The position numbers were made by a program, and so were the translations under genes. A DNA stretch of 64,000 nucleotides. Source: Mesorhizobium sp. PAMC28654. Lineage in GTDB: Bacteria; Pseudomonadota; Alphaproteobacteria; Rhizobiales; Rhizobiaceae. The notes under the pieces were generated by a model that saw only the letters and a list, made by a program, of their open reading frames with translations, ran no database searches and was not told the origin of the DNA. The DNA lies in the NCBI RefSeq assembly GCF_020616515.1, contig NZ_CP085135.1, forward strand, positions 4,945,001 to 5,009,000, given 5' to 3'. Shown here piece by piece: positions 8,722 through 17,398 of this stretch; within the stretch, counting starts at the first letter, position 1, and every line of letters starts with the position of its first letter.

Positions 8722-9912
8722 ATGAACATTGCTCCGGGCAAGAATGCTGTCGGCACTATCCCGTTCGACCAGGCAAGGGTCGACAAGCTGATGGAGACGG
8801 CGGGCATCGATGTGCTGCTCGCCACCTCCAAGCACAACACGCAATATCTGCTGGGCGGCTACAAGTTCATCTTCTTTGCCGCCATGGATGCGATCGGCCA
8901 TAGCCGCTATCTGCCGATCGTCGTCTACGAAAAGGGCGGGCCGGATAACGCCGCCTATATCGGCAATCGCATGGAGGGCGGCGAGCACCAGAACAACCCG
9001 TTCTGGACGCCGACGCTGCATGCCGCCTGCTGGGGCACGCTCGACGCGGCCAATTTGGCTGTCGAGCATCTGCGGAAGATCGGCAAGGCGGGCGCGCGCA
9101 TCGGCATAGAGCCGGGCTTTCTGCCGTCGGACGCCTATACGCTAATCCGCAAGGCGTTGCCGGATGCCAAGCTGATCGATGCCACCGATATGCTGGAACG
9201 CATGCGCGCCATCAAGACCGATGCCGAGTTGGAGAAGCTGCGCATCGCCTCCGAGCTGATCACCGATTCCATGCTGGCGACCATTGCCTGGGCGCGTGAA
9301 GGCACAACCAAGAGCGAGATCATCGAGCAGCTTCGGCGCGAGGAAACCAATCGCGGCATCCATTTCGAATATTGCCTGTTGACGCTGGGCTCCAGCCACA
9401 ACCGCGCCGCCTCACCTCAGGCGTGGAAGAAGGGCGAGGTGCTGTCGATCGATTCCGGCGGCAACTATCACGGCTATATCGGCGACCTCTGCCGCATGGG
9501 TATCCTTGGTGAGCCGGACGCCGAGCTGGAGGACCTGCTGGCCGAGGTCGAGACGGTGCAGCAGGCGGCGTTCTCGAAGGTCAAGGCGGGCATGCTGGGC
9601 GGCGACATGATTTCTCATGCGCAGGGCGTGCTGAAGGCCTCGAAGGTCGCCGCCTATACCGACTTCTTCGCCCACGGCATGGGGCTGATCACGCACGAGG
9701 CGCCGTTCCTGATGACCAACCATCCGGTCACCTATGAAGGCACCTATGCGGCCAGGCCGCTGGAAAAGAACATGGTGCTGTCGGTCGAGACGACCATGCT
9801 TCACCCGACGCGTGGCTTCATCAAGCTGGAGGATACGGTTGCTGTTACCGAGAGCGGATACGTGATGTTTGGTGATCGGGGCCGGGGATGGAACAGGGGT
9901 GGGGCCTTATAG
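8722..9912 (+). CDS. M24 family metallopeptidase (Xaa-Pro aminopeptidase/creatinase-like)
   Basis: A 396-aa protein with an N-terminal creatinase-like domain and a C-terminal pita-bread fold. Metal ligands are visible in order: D244 (IDSGG), D255 (IGDLCRMG), a His in AHGMGLITHE near 319-325, E356 (VETTM) and E370 (KLEDT). Members hydrolyse N-terminal residues before proline or act on small amidino compounds. GGGAGAGAGAG precedes the ATG. It is divergent from a peptide ABC operon, which suggests that it breaks down the imported substrate. Confidence 0.9.
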   Translation: MNIAPGKNAVGTIPFDQARVDKLMETAGIDVLLATSKHNTQYLLGGYKFIFFAAMDAIGHSRYLPIVVYEKGGPDNAAYIGNRMEGGEHQNNPFWTPTLHAACWGTLDAANLAVEHLRKIGKAGARIGIEPGFLPSDAYTLIRKALPDAKLIDATDMLERMRAIKTDAELEKLRIASELITDSMLATIAWAREGTTKSEIIEQLRREETNRGIHFEYCLLTLGSSHNRAASPQAWKKGEVLSIDSGGNYHGYIGDLCRMGILGEPDAELEDLLAEVETVQQAAFSKVKAGMLGGDMISHAQGVLKASKVAAYTDFFAHGMGLITHEAPFLMTNHPVTYEGTYAARPLEKNMVLSVETTMLHPTRGFIKLEDTVAVTESGYVMFGDRGRGWNRGGAL

Positions 9913-9925
9913 AAACGCAGGCTGG

Positions 9926-10081
9926 CGCGGCCCCTCATCCGCCTGCCCACCTTCCTCCCGTAGAACGGGGAGAAGAAAGCACCCCCAACGTTGCCGATTG
10001 GCGAAACCGTAGGTGACAGCTTCTTTCTCTCCGTCACTATACGGGGAGAAATGTCCGGCAGGACAATGAGGGGCGGCGCTA
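9926..10081. repeat. Degenerate palindromic repeat related to family A
   Basis: GCGCGGCCCCTCAT on the left is mirrored by ATGAGGGGCGGCGC on the right. CTCCCGTAGAACGGGGAGAAGAAAGC pairs loosely with GCTTCTTTCTCTCCGTC. The right arm GTCCGGCAGGACA matches family A, but the left inner arm differs, so it looks like a decayed or hybrid copy. It fills the gap between the peptidase and the cupin gene. Confidence 0.7.
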
Positions 10082-10097
10082 CCCTAGAATAAGTTCG

Positions 10098-10514
10098 TCA
10101 CTCCCCAGCCGGCAGCAACCTGAAATCCGGCAGTTTCCGCAGGCCGAGTTCCGGTCCTGACGGGGAATAGACGACGAAGAGCCGCATAGGACCGTCGCCG
10201 GTGTTGAGCGTCGAGTGAAAGCGGCTTTCCGGCACATAGATGGTGCAGCCGGGGCCGACCTTCTCGACCACCGGATTGCCGTTCTCGTCCTCGACCATCT
10301 GTTCGCCATTGCCGGAGATGACGAAGATGATCTCCTCGGCGCCAGGATGGTTGTGGCGCGTGTGGCCCTTGCCGGAGGGCAGGTCGACGACGCCTCCGGA
10401 AAAGCGGGTCGCGCCGTTCACTTCCGGAGCCACCGTCAGTGACAATTTCCCCCAGTCGAAGCCGAAGGCACTGACGTCCTTCGGATAGACAAATACCTTG
10501 CTCTTGTCGGTCAT
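10098..10514 (-). CDS. Cupin-domain protein
   Basis: A 138-aa single-domain cupin. The metal-binding motif RHNHPGAEE gives His54, His56 and Glu60/61, and His100 lies in ESRFHST in the second motif. These are the usual ligands for Fe, Mn or Zn. The substrate is unknown. It starts 4 bp after the PEP-hydrolase-like gene, with AAGGGG upstream, so it is the third gene of the UPF0261 operon. Confidence 0.88.
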   Translation of the reverse strand: MTDKSKVFVYPKDVSAFGFDWGKLSLTVAPEVNGATRFSGGVVDLPSGKGHTRHNHPGAEEIIFVISGNGEQMVEDENGNPVVEKVGPGCTIYVPESRFHSTLNTGDGPMRLFVVYSPSGPELGLRKLPDFRLLPAGE

Positions 10515-10518
10515 CGTC

Positions 10519-11400
10519 TCACCCCTTCTTTTTCTTCGCCACGGTCTTCGGGTCGCGCAACGTGACGGCCTTGAAATCGGCCGTCTGCCTGGCGATCGCG
10601 GCTTCCGCCGGCAGCCGCTCCATCGAGCTCGCGCCATAAAACCCGTGCAGGCCCTTGCAGCGGTCGAGAATGTAGCGGGCGTCGTCGGGCATCGAGATCG
10701 GGCCGCCATGGCAAAGCAGGATGACGTCCTTGCGCACCGAGCGCGCGGCATTGGCGATGGCGTCGATCTCAACGACGCAGTCGTCGAGCGACTTGGCCGA
10801 TGTCGCGCCGATCGAGCCGCCTGTCGTCACGCCCATATGGGCGACGACGATGTCGGCGCCAGCGCTCGTCATGGCGCGCGCCTCGTCGGGATTGAACACA
10901 TAGGGCGTGGTCAACAAGTCGAGCTTGTGTGCCTCGGCGATCATGTCGACCTCGAGCCCAAAACCCATGCCGGTCTCTTCAAAACTCCGCCGCATGTTGC
11001 CGTCGAACAGGCCGATGGTCGGAAAATTCTGTACGCCCGAAAAACCCATCGTCTTCAGCTCGGCCAAAAGCAGCGGCATGATGACGAAGGGATCGGTGCC
11101 GTTGACGCCGGCCAGCACGGGCGTGTGTCTGACCACCGGCAGCACCTCGTAGGCCATCTCCTTGACGATCTCGTTGGCATTGCCATAGGCGAGCAGGCCG
11201 GCGGCCGAGCCGCGGCCGGCCATGCGGTAGCGGCCGGAATTGTAGATGATGATCAGGTCGATGCCGCCGGCCTCCTCGGCCTTGGCCGACAGGCCGGTGC
11301 CGGCGCCGCCGCCGACGATCGGCACGCCCTTGTCGATCATTCCCCGGAATTTCTTCAGTATGTCCTTGCGCGGTATGGCTGGCATGTTTCTGGATCTCAC
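10519..11400 (-). CDS. PEP-hydrolase-like TIM-barrel protein (Tm-1 C-terminal type)
   Basis: A 293-aa protein of the phosphoenolpyruvate hydrolase-like TIM-barrel family. The core segments [30 protein letters not shown] and GVNGTDPF are typical. In plants and fungi this domain is fused behind a UPF0261 domain; here it is a separate gene whose GTG start overlaps the UPF0261 stop (GTGA). An ATG five codons later (11385) is an alternative start. The reaction is not established. The lysine-rich tail KTVAKKKKG is unusual. Confidence 0.85.
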   Translation of the reverse strand: MRSRNMPAIPRKDILKKFRGMIDKGVPIVGGGAGTGLSAKAEEAGGIDLIIIYNSGRYRMAGRGSAAGLLAYGNANEIVKEMAYEVLPVVRHTPVLAGVNGTDPFVIMPLLLAELKTMGFSGVQNFPTIGLFDGNMRRSFEETGMGFGLEVDMIAEAHKLDLLTTPYVFNPDEARAMTSAGADIVVAHMGVTTGGSIGATSAKSLDDCVVEIDAIANAARSVRKDVILLCHGGPISMPDDARYILDRCKGLHGFYGASSMERLPAEAAIARQTADFKAVTLRDPKTVAKKKKG

Positions 11401-12593
11401 TGTCTGGCGATGTCGAGAAAGGCTGATGTTGCAGCCTCGGCGAATTCAGGGTCGTTGATGTGCAGCGGCAGGCGCGTGACGCGCCGGGTGGCATTTGGCT
11501 TGATCGTTCGCTCGATGGCGTTGAACAGGACGGCGTCAGCCTCGGGATCGAAGAAGGCGCCGCCTTCGATGTCGAGCGCCGAGACGCCTTTCTCCGGGAT
11601 CAGGAAATGCACCGGACCTTCGCACAGGGCGAGCCTTGTGCCGATCCATTCACCGATCTGCCGGCATTCGTCGGCCGTGGTGCGCATCAGCGTAACGTTC
11701 GGGTTGTGTCCGTAAAAAAGCCTTCCGCGAAAGTGTTCCGGAATGGTCGACGGCGCCCAGAAATTGACCATGTCGAGCGCGCCGACCGAGCCGACATAGG
11801 GCAGGCCGGTGCGGGCAATGGCGCCGAAACGGTCGTCGGTCGCCGGCAGCACGCCGCCGAGCAGCAGGTCGCACACCTCGGTCGTGGTGATGTCGATGAT
11901 CCCGGACAGCAGGCTGCTGTCGGCCAGCTTTTCCATGCTGCGGCCGCCGGTGCCGGTGGCGTGGAAGACCATGCAGTCATAGGTGTCGCGCAACTGGTCG
12001 GCGATGGCGGTCACGCAGGGCGTGGTGACGCCGAACATGGTGAGGCCGATCGACGGCTTGCCGTCGGGCGGCGGCGCCGGGTTGGCCGCCATGCCTGACA
12101 TCGCCTGGGCGGCATTGTGCAGCACGACACGGGACAACCGGTTCAGCCCGGCCATGTCGGTGACCGAGGGCATCATGATGATGTCGGAGACGTCGACATA
12201 GGGAGCGGTGTCGCCGGAGGCGAGCGTCGAGACCATGACCTTGGGCAGGCCGAGCGGCAGCGCGCGCATGCCTGATGTGATGATCGAGGTGCCACCGCCG
12301 CCACCGATGCCGATGATACCTGTAATGTCGTTTCGTGACTGAACGAAGCGGGCGAAGGCGACGCCCATCGAGGCGACCGAGGTGCCTCGGTCATCGCTGC
12401 CGAGCACGGTATTGGCGCCCTCGGGGTGATGGCCAGCAATTTCCTTGGCAGTGATGTTGACGGGGATAGTTGCGTCGCGTGTTCCGACATCGACGCGGGA
12501 AACGGCGGCGCCGGTGGCCGCGATCGCATCGGCCAGGAAGGCCAGTTCCTCGCCCTTGGTGTCGGCGGTGCCCACAACATAGATGCGCTTCAT
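11397..12593 (-). CDS. Tm-1-like ATP-binding protein (UPF0261)
   Basis: A 398-aa UPF0261 protein, starting [20 protein letters not shown] with the glycine-rich stretch [11 protein letters not shown] near residue 95. The family is related to the N-terminal domain of tomato Tm-1, an ATP-binding inhibitor of tobamovirus replication; the bacterial role is unknown. GGGGAG precedes the ATG. It leads an operon with the TIM-barrel partner (4-bp overlap) and a cupin, facing a TetR regulator. Small-molecule metabolism is a likelier bacterial role than antiviral defence, but neither is shown. Confidence 0.88.
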   Translation of the reverse strand: MKRIYVVGTADTKGEELAFLADAIAATGAAVSRVDVGTRDATIPVNITAKEIAGHHPEGANTVLGSDDRGTSVASMGVAFARFVQSRNDITGIIGIGGGGGTSIITSGMRALPLGLPKVMVSTLASGDTAPYVDVSDIIMMPSVTDMAGLNRLSRVVLHNAAQAMSGMAANPAPPPDGKPSIGLTMFGVTTPCVTAIADQLRDTYDCMVFHATGTGGRSMEKLADSSLLSGIIDITTTEVCDLLLGGVLPATDDRFGAIARTGLPYVGSVGALDMVNFWAPSTIPEHFRGRLFYGHNPNVTLMRTTADECRQIGEWIGTRLALCEGPVHFLIPEKGVSALDIEGGAFFDPEADAVLFNAIERTIKPNATRRVTRLPLHINDPEFAEAATSAFLDIARQ

Positions 12594-12651
12594 GAGAGCG
12601 CTCCCCTGCTGGCAGGCTCGGCCGTTGCACTGTCTAGAGCATGAGAACTGA

Positions 12652-12830
12652 GTGCCCTACGGCGCCCCCCTCTGTCCTGCCGTACATCTCCCCCACGGTG
12701 GGGAGATCGGCTGGCCTCGGCCTCGGGGCCTCTTCCGCGACGCTGGCGATTGGCGAAAGCGGTGATGACGGCCAATCTCCCCCCAAGTGGGGGAGATGTC
12801 CGGCAGGACAGAGGGGGGCGCCGTAGAGTG
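12652..12830. repeat. Palindromic repeat (family A) in the UPF0261/TetR intergenic region
   Basis: CTACGGCGCCCCCCTCTGTC on the left is mirrored by GACAGAGGGGGGCGCCGTAG on the right, with inner CATCTCCCCCAC and ATGTCCGGC arms. The element fills most of the 304-bp gap 12594-12897 between the divergent genes. The remaining 67 bp before the TetR gene hold its promoter. Confidence 0.9.
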
Positions 12831-12897
12831 TCAACGTAACCACTCCGAAAAGGGGGAAGGTCATTGCAAATTTTTGAGACGTGCGTATCGTATTGAT

Positions 12898-13572
12898 ATG
12901 ACCATCTCACGTCAACAAGCCGTAACAGGTAGTGCAGGTGCCGAGCGCGGACCCCGCGCGCGGACAAAACGGCTGATGCTGGAGACGGCGACGAGACTGA
13001 TGCAGGCCGGCGCCACGCCTTCGGTCAGCGAGGTTGCCGAGGCGGCGGAAGTCTCACGCGCCACGGCCTATCGCTACTTCCCCAGTCAGGCAGCCCTGGT
13101 CCAGGCGGTGGTCGACGAGGGGCTAGGGCCGATTCTCACCTGGCAATCAACGTCAATCGATGCCGAGCGCAGGGTGGCCGAATTGTTCGATACCGCCATG
13201 CCGCGCATCGAGGCCTTCGAGGCGACGTTCAAGGCGGCGCTGAAGCTTTCCCTCGACCAATGGGCCCGGCGCCAGGCAGGCACGCTGGGCGCTGAGCCTG
13301 CCTTTACGCGCGGCCACCGCGTCGCGTTGCTGAAGGATGCGATCGAGCCCCTCAAGGACAGGTTGCCGCCAGCCGAATTCAATCGCCTAGGGCAGGCACT
13401 GTCGCTGATCTTCGGCGTCGAAGTACTCATCGTGCTGAAGGACATCTGGGGCCTGGACAGTCGCGAGACGATGTCCGTCGCCCAATGGGCGGCTGGCGCG
13501 CTGGTGCGTGGAGCCATGGAGGAATCGGCGAGCGAAGGTGAGAGGCCCGGGTCGTCGAAAGGCATAAAATAA
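12898..13572 (+). CDS. TetR family transcriptional regulator
   Basis: A 224-aa protein with an N-terminal TetR helix-turn-helix: LMLETATRLMQAGATPSVSEVAEAAEVSRATAYRYFPSQ falls at roughly residues 22-62. The C-terminal ligand domain is not assignable. An open frame extends upstream through repeat DNA (MSGRTEGG...), so the ATG at 12898 is chosen even though no ribosome site is obvious. It is divergent from the UPF0261 operon and probably controls it. TATC-N5-GATA near 12886-12898 could be its site. Confidence 0.85.
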   Translation: MTISRQQAVTGSAGAERGPRARTKRLMLETATRLMQAGATPSVSEVAEAAEVSRATAYRYFPSQAALVQAVVDEGLGPILTWQSTSIDAERRVAELFDTAMPRIEAFEATFKAALKLSLDQWARRQAGTLGAEPAFTRGHRVALLKDAIEPLKDRLPPAEFNRLGQALSLIFGVEVLIVLKDIWGLDSRETMSVAQWAAGALVRGAMEESASEGERPGSSKGIK

Positions 13573-13577
13573 CGCCT

Positions 13578-13594
13578 ATCTGGTTCGACCAGAT
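13578..13594. promoter_or_regulatory. FadR-type operator, TGGTTCGACCA
   Basis: ATCTGGTTCGACCAGAT is a palindrome apart from its centre and contains TGGT-N3-ACCA, the site pattern of FadR-subfamily GntR proteins. The same 11-mer core occurs at 30014-30024. Confidence 0.7.
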
Positions 13595-13756
13595 TTCCAC
13601 GCCGGCACCTGACGATAGCTGCAATGTGGCGGTCAGGGCAAGGCTTCCCTGTATCAATCAGTAGGAAAATTAAAGAAAAACAGCGCGATACTGCTTGGTT
13701 TGTGCTGTTTGGCTTCATGGCTCGATTCAAGAAAGCGCTTGACGCCTACCTCAAAT

Positions 13757-13767
13757 TGGTAATACCA
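13757..13767. promoter_or_regulatory. FadR-type operator, TGGTAATACCA
   Basis: A perfect TGGT-N3-ACCA site 176 bp after the first one. The identical 11-mer occurs at 30194-30204. Confidence 0.7.
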
Positions 13768-13929
13768 GATCAGAAAAGAAAAAACGGATCGAAGTGAAAA
13801 ATTGCGATCCATTTCCGGATAGGCGAGGAGGCCCAAACCGGAAAGCGCGATCATGGGAGGAACTACCAGGGCCGGCTCCGTTGCCAGCTCTCTCGATACG
13901 GTAGAATGCGCACAAGGGAGGAAATGATT

Positions 13930-15246
13930 ATGCGCAAGTTAGTGACCAGCGTTCTCGCTGGTATCGGCCTGACGCTTGCCTGCGGGACGTCCGTCCATGC
14001 GCAGGAAAAATCGCTTACCATCTTCTGGGCGGAGTGGGATCCGGCCAATTACCTGCAGGAACTCGGCAACGAGTACGAGAAGGAAACCGGCGTCAAAATC
14101 ACGGTGGAAACGACGCCATGGGCCGATTTCCAGACCAAGGCCTTCACCGAGTTCAACGCCCATGGCGACGCCTATGACCTCGTCGTCGGCGACTCGCAAT
14201 GGCTCGGCGCCGGCTCAACCGGTGGCCACTATGTCGACCTCACCGACTTCTTCAAGAAGCATGATCTCGGCAACGTCATGGCACCGGCGACCGTGAAATA
14301 TTACGCGGAATATCCCGGCAACAGCGGCAAGTACTGGGCGATCCCGCTCGAGGGTGACGCTGTCGGCTGGTCCTATCGCAAGGACTGGTTCGAGGATCCC
14401 AAGGAAAAGGCGGCCTTCAAGGCAAAATACGGCTACGAGCTCGACGTGCCGAAGGACTTCAAGGCGCTCCGCGACATCGCCGAATTCTTCTACAGACCAG
14501 ACCAGAAACGGTACGGCATCGCGATCTACACCGACAATTCCTATGACGCGATGGCCATGGGCTTCGAGAACGCGCTGTTCTCCTATGGCGGCGAACTGGG
14601 CGACTACGCGACCTACAAGGTCGACGGTCACATCAATTCGGACAAGGCGGTCGCCGCGCTCGACGCCTACAAGGAGCTCTACACGTTCACCCCTCCGGGC
14701 TGGGCCAAGACCTTCTTCGTCGAAGACAACCAGGCGATCACCGAAAACCTGGCCGCGATGAGCATGAACTTCTTCGCGTTCTTCCCCTCGCTCATCAACG
14801 AGGCGTCGAACCCCAACGCCAAGAACACCGGCTTCTTCGCCAACCCGGCCGGGCCGCACGGCGACCAGTTCGCGGCGCTCGGCGGGCAGGGCATCTCCGT
14901 TGTCTCCTACTCGCAGAAGCAGGAAGAGGCGATGAAGTTCCTGGAATGGTTCATCAAGGATGATACCCAGAAGAAGTGGGCGGCACTCGGCGGCTACACC
15001 TGCAGCCAGGCGGTGCTGAAGTCGGCCGAATTCCAGAACGCCACGCCCTACAACAAGGCCTTCTACGAGACCATGTTCAAGGTGAAGGACTTCTGGGCGG
15101 TGCCGGAATATGCCGAACTGCTGCAGCAGCTCAACCAGCGCATCTATCCCTACATGATCGGCGGCGACGGCACCGCCAAGGAGACGCTCGACGCACTGGC
15201 GGGCGACTGGAACGCAACCTTCAAGAAATACGGCCGCGTCCAATAA
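13930..15246 (+). CDS. Sugar/polyol ABC transporter substrate-binding protein
   Basis: A 438-aa SBP_bac_1-type periplasmic protein. Residues 1-24 form a signal peptide (MRKLVTSVLAGIGLTLACGTSVHA) before mature QEKSLTIFWAEWDPA. GDSQWLG and PLEGDAVGWSYRKDWF are typical of carbohydrate or polyol binders. GGGAGG sits 8 bases before the ATG at 13930; the ATG at 13924 is too close. First gene of a six-gene operon; the FadR-type sites upstream suggest substrate-induced expression. Confidence 0.93.
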   Translation: MRKLVTSVLAGIGLTLACGTSVHAQEKSLTIFWAEWDPANYLQELGNEYEKETGVKITVETTPWADFQTKAFTEFNAHGDAYDLVVGDSQWLGAGSTGGHYVDLTDFFKKHDLGNVMAPATVKYYAEYPGNSGKYWAIPLEGDAVGWSYRKDWFEDPKEKAAFKAKYGYELDVPKDFKALRDIAEFFYRPDQKRYGIAIYTDNSYDAMAMGFENALFSYGGELGDYATYKVDGHINSDKAVAALDAYKELYTFTPPGWAKTFFVEDNQAITENLAAMSMNFFAFFPSLINEASNPNAKNTGFFANPAGPHGDQFAALGGQGISVVSYSQKQEEAMKFLEWFIKDDTQKKWAALGGYTCSQAVLKSAEFQNATPYNKAFYETMFKVKDFWAVPEYAELLQQLNQRIYPYMIGGDGTAKETLDALAGDWNATFKKYGRVQ

Positions 15247-15260
15247 TCATTCATGTCCCG

Positions 15261-15296
15261 CGGAGGGGGCAAAATTTGCCTCCTCCGTTCTTTTTT
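15261..15296 (+). terminator. Attenuator hairpin between binding protein and permease
   Basis: CGGAGGGGGCAAA and TTTGCCTCCTCCG pair closely and are followed by TTCTTTTTT. Partial termination here would leave more mRNA for the binding protein than for the membrane parts. Confidence 0.75.
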
Positions 15297-15313
15297 GAAA
15301 CGGGAGCAGGGTC

Positions 15314-16219
15314 TTGGCGACCACGATGATCACCACGCTCGACAGGTCCTCACGCGCCGCCGCACGGGGCTTGAGCGACATCTCCATCCGCAATCTCTTC
15401 ATCATCCCGACGGTTCTGTTCCTGATCGTCTTCAACATCTTTCCGCTGATCTATTCGCTCGGCTATTCCTTCACCGATTTCCGGGCGTCGACCAATGCAC
15501 CGGCCAACTTCGTCGGGCTGCAGAACTATCGCGACCTGCTCAACGACCCCTATGTCTGGTCGAATTTCGCGATCACCGCCAAATACGTCATCGTTTCGGT
15601 GGTCGGGCAATTGCTGGTCGGCTTCGGCGTGGCCATGCTGCTCAACCGGGATATTCCCCTCAAGGGTCTCATCACGACGCTGCTGCTGTTGCCGATGATG
15701 CTGTCGATGGCCGTCGTCGGCCTGTTCTGGAAGCTGCTCTACGATCCATCATGGGGCGTCATCAACTACTTCCTTGGGCTGGGCAATTTCGAGTGGCTGG
15801 CCGATCCCAAGATGGCGCTCTACGCCGTCGCGCTGACCGATATCTGGATGTGGTCGCCCTTCGTCATGTTGCTGTCGCTGGCCGGGCTGTCGGCGGTGCC
15901 GAAGCATCTCTACGAGGCCGCCGCGATCGATCGCGCCGGGCCGTTCTACACCTTCTTCCGCATCACGCTGCCGCTGGTGGCGCCGATCCTGATGATCGCG
16001 GTCATCTTCCGTACCATGGAAGCGTTCAAGACCTTCGATCTCGCCTACATCCTGACCAGCCAGCCGACGACCGAACTGATCTCGATCCGGCTCTACAAGA
16101 TGGCCTTCCAGGAATGGCAGACGGGGCGTTCCTGCGCGCTCGCCTACATCGTGCTGATCATGGTGCTGGCCATCACCAACATCTACGTGAAGTATCTGAA
16201 CAAGGTGAAGGAGCGCTGA
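15314..16219 (+). CDS. Sugar/polyol ABC transporter permease (UgpA/MalF class)
   Basis: A 301-aa inner-membrane protein with about six membrane segments. The first is IRNLFIIPTVLFLIVFNIFPLIYSL, and the EAA loop reads YEAAAIDRAGPFYTFFRITLPLVAP. The TTG at 15314 has GGAG seven bases upstream; ATG at 15326 is an alternative. It forms the channel with the next gene product. Confidence 0.92.
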   Translation: MATTMITTLDRSSRAAARGLSDISIRNLFIIPTVLFLIVFNIFPLIYSLGYSFTDFRASTNAPANFVGLQNYRDLLNDPYVWSNFAITAKYVIVSVVGQLLVGFGVAMLLNRDIPLKGLITTLLLLPMMLSMAVVGLFWKLLYDPSWGVINYFLGLGNFEWLADPKMALYAVALTDIWMWSPFVMLLSLAGLSAVPKHLYEAAAIDRAGPFYTFFRITLPLVAPILMIAVIFRTMEAFKTFDLAYILTSQPTTELISIRLYKMAFQEWQTGRSCALAYIVLIMVLAITNIYVKYLNKVKER

Positions 16220-16220
16220 G

Positions 16221-17180
16221 ATGGCTGCTGTGCGCACTTCTTCCGAAATCACGCTCAACCGCGTCGCCATCGTCGCCGTTCTGCTGGTGACGATCATCTT
16301 CCTGGCGCCGATCTACTGGATCGCCTCGACGGCGTTCAAGCCACGCAATCTCGCCACCACCATCCCGCCGACTGTCGTCTTCCAGCCGGAAATATCGCCC
16401 TTCGTGAAACTGTTCACCAAGCGCTCGCAGCTGCGCACGCCGCCAACACCGGAAGAATACGCGGCGGCCCCATGGTGGGAACGCGTCGTCTTCGACGGCG
16501 GCGAAAAGATCGTGCGCGACGGCAAGGGCGAGGTGCAGTGGTCGGGCTATCCGAGCCGCTTCATGAACTCGCTGATCATCGCCATCACCTCGACGGTGCT
16601 GGCGGTCGGCATGGGCACGTTCACCGCCTACGGTTTTTCGCGCTTCAAGGTGAAGGGGGAGGCGGACCTGCTCTTCTTCATCCTGTCGACACGTATGCTG
16701 CCGCCTGTCGTCGTCGCTATCCCGATGTTCCTGATGTACCGGATGGTCGGCCTCAACGACACCCATATCGGCCTGATCATCCTCTACACCGCTTTCAACC
16801 TCTCCTTCTCGGTCTGGCTGATGAAGGGCTTCATGGATGAAATCCCCAAGGAGTATGAGGAAGCAGCACTCGTCGATGGCTACACGCGCATCGAAGCCTT
16901 CTTCAAGATCGTGCTGCCCGAGGCCGCCACCGGCATCGCCGCCACCGCCGTCTTCTGCTTCATCACGGCGTGGAACGAATATGCCTTCGCGCTGATCATG
17001 ACCAACCGCCGCGCCCAGACCGCGCCGCCCTTCATCCCCAGCCAGGTCGGCTCCGGCCTGCCGGACTGGACGGTGATCGCGGCTGGAACCTTCCTGTTCC
17101 TGCTGCCGGTCGCGATCTTCACCTTCCTGCTCCGCAATCACCTTTTGCGCGGCATGTCCTTCGGAGCGATCCGCAAATGA
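16221..17180 (+). CDS. Sugar/polyol ABC transporter permease (UgpE/MalG class)
   Basis: A 319-aa permease. A first membrane segment is followed by a periplasmic stretch of about 85 residues, longer than usual in this class. The EAA loop is YEEAALVDGYTRIEAFFKIVLPEAATG. Its stop overlaps the ATG of the small membrane protein (ATGA). Confidence 0.92.
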   Translation: MAAVRTSSEITLNRVAIVAVLLVTIIFLAPIYWIASTAFKPRNLATTIPPTVVFQPEISPFVKLFTKRSQLRTPPTPEEYAAAPWWERVVFDGGEKIVRDGKGEVQWSGYPSRFMNSLIIAITSTVLAVGMGTFTAYGFSRFKVKGEADLLFFILSTRMLPPVVVAIPMFLMYRMVGLNDTHIGLIILYTAFNLSFSVWLMKGFMDEIPKEYEEAALVDGYTRIEAFFKIVLPEAATGIAATAVFCFITAWNEYAFALIMTNRRAQTAPPFIPSQVGSGLPDWTVIAAGTFLFLLPVAIFTFLLRNHLLRGMSFGAIRK

Positions 17181-17398
17181 GCTTTCGCGCCATCAACCGG
17201 AAATATCTGGAACCGGGTTCGCAGGTGCTGATGGTGCTCGGCATCGTCGCGCTCTGCCAGCCCTGGAACATGCTGCTGCACAGCTACGGCCTGACCATCA
17301 TCCTCATCGGCCTGATCGGCTTCAACATCACCTCGAAGATCGCGCCGGAGGAAGATGCCGCCACCGGCCAGGTACGAAATTCGGGAGCACAGCATTGA
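17177..17398 (+). CDS. Small two-helix membrane protein of the ABC operon
   Basis: A 73-aa protein with two hydrophobic segments, VLMVLGIVALCQPWNMLL and GLTIILIGLIGFNITS. It overlaps the permease stop by 4 bp and the following ATPase start (TTGA) by 4 bp, so it is firmly part of the operon. Rhizobial glycerol ABC operons (glpSTPQUV) also have two ATPases and a small protein, GlpU; this may be a counterpart. Its role is unknown. Confidence 0.85.
   Translation: MSFRAINRKYLEPGSQVLMVLGIVALCQPWNMLLHSYGLTIILIGLIGFNITSKIAPEEDAATGQVRNSGAQH

Larger units (their letters stand above)
13573..13929. promoter_or_regulatory. Promoter region of the sugar ABC operon
   Basis: This 357-bp gap carries two FadR-type operators, described separately. 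GGGAGG at 13916-13921 is the ribosome site of the binding protein. No other gene is seen. Confidence 0.6.

Noticed and set aside
12787..12897. N-terminal extension of the TetR gene
   Set aside because: Again repeat-encoded; the TetR fold begins well after the ATG at 12898.
10098..13572. Antiviral defence island based on the Tm-1 homologue
   Set aside because: No other defence gene, toxin or nuclease is nearby; the cupin and TetR point to metabolism. Kept only as an open question.
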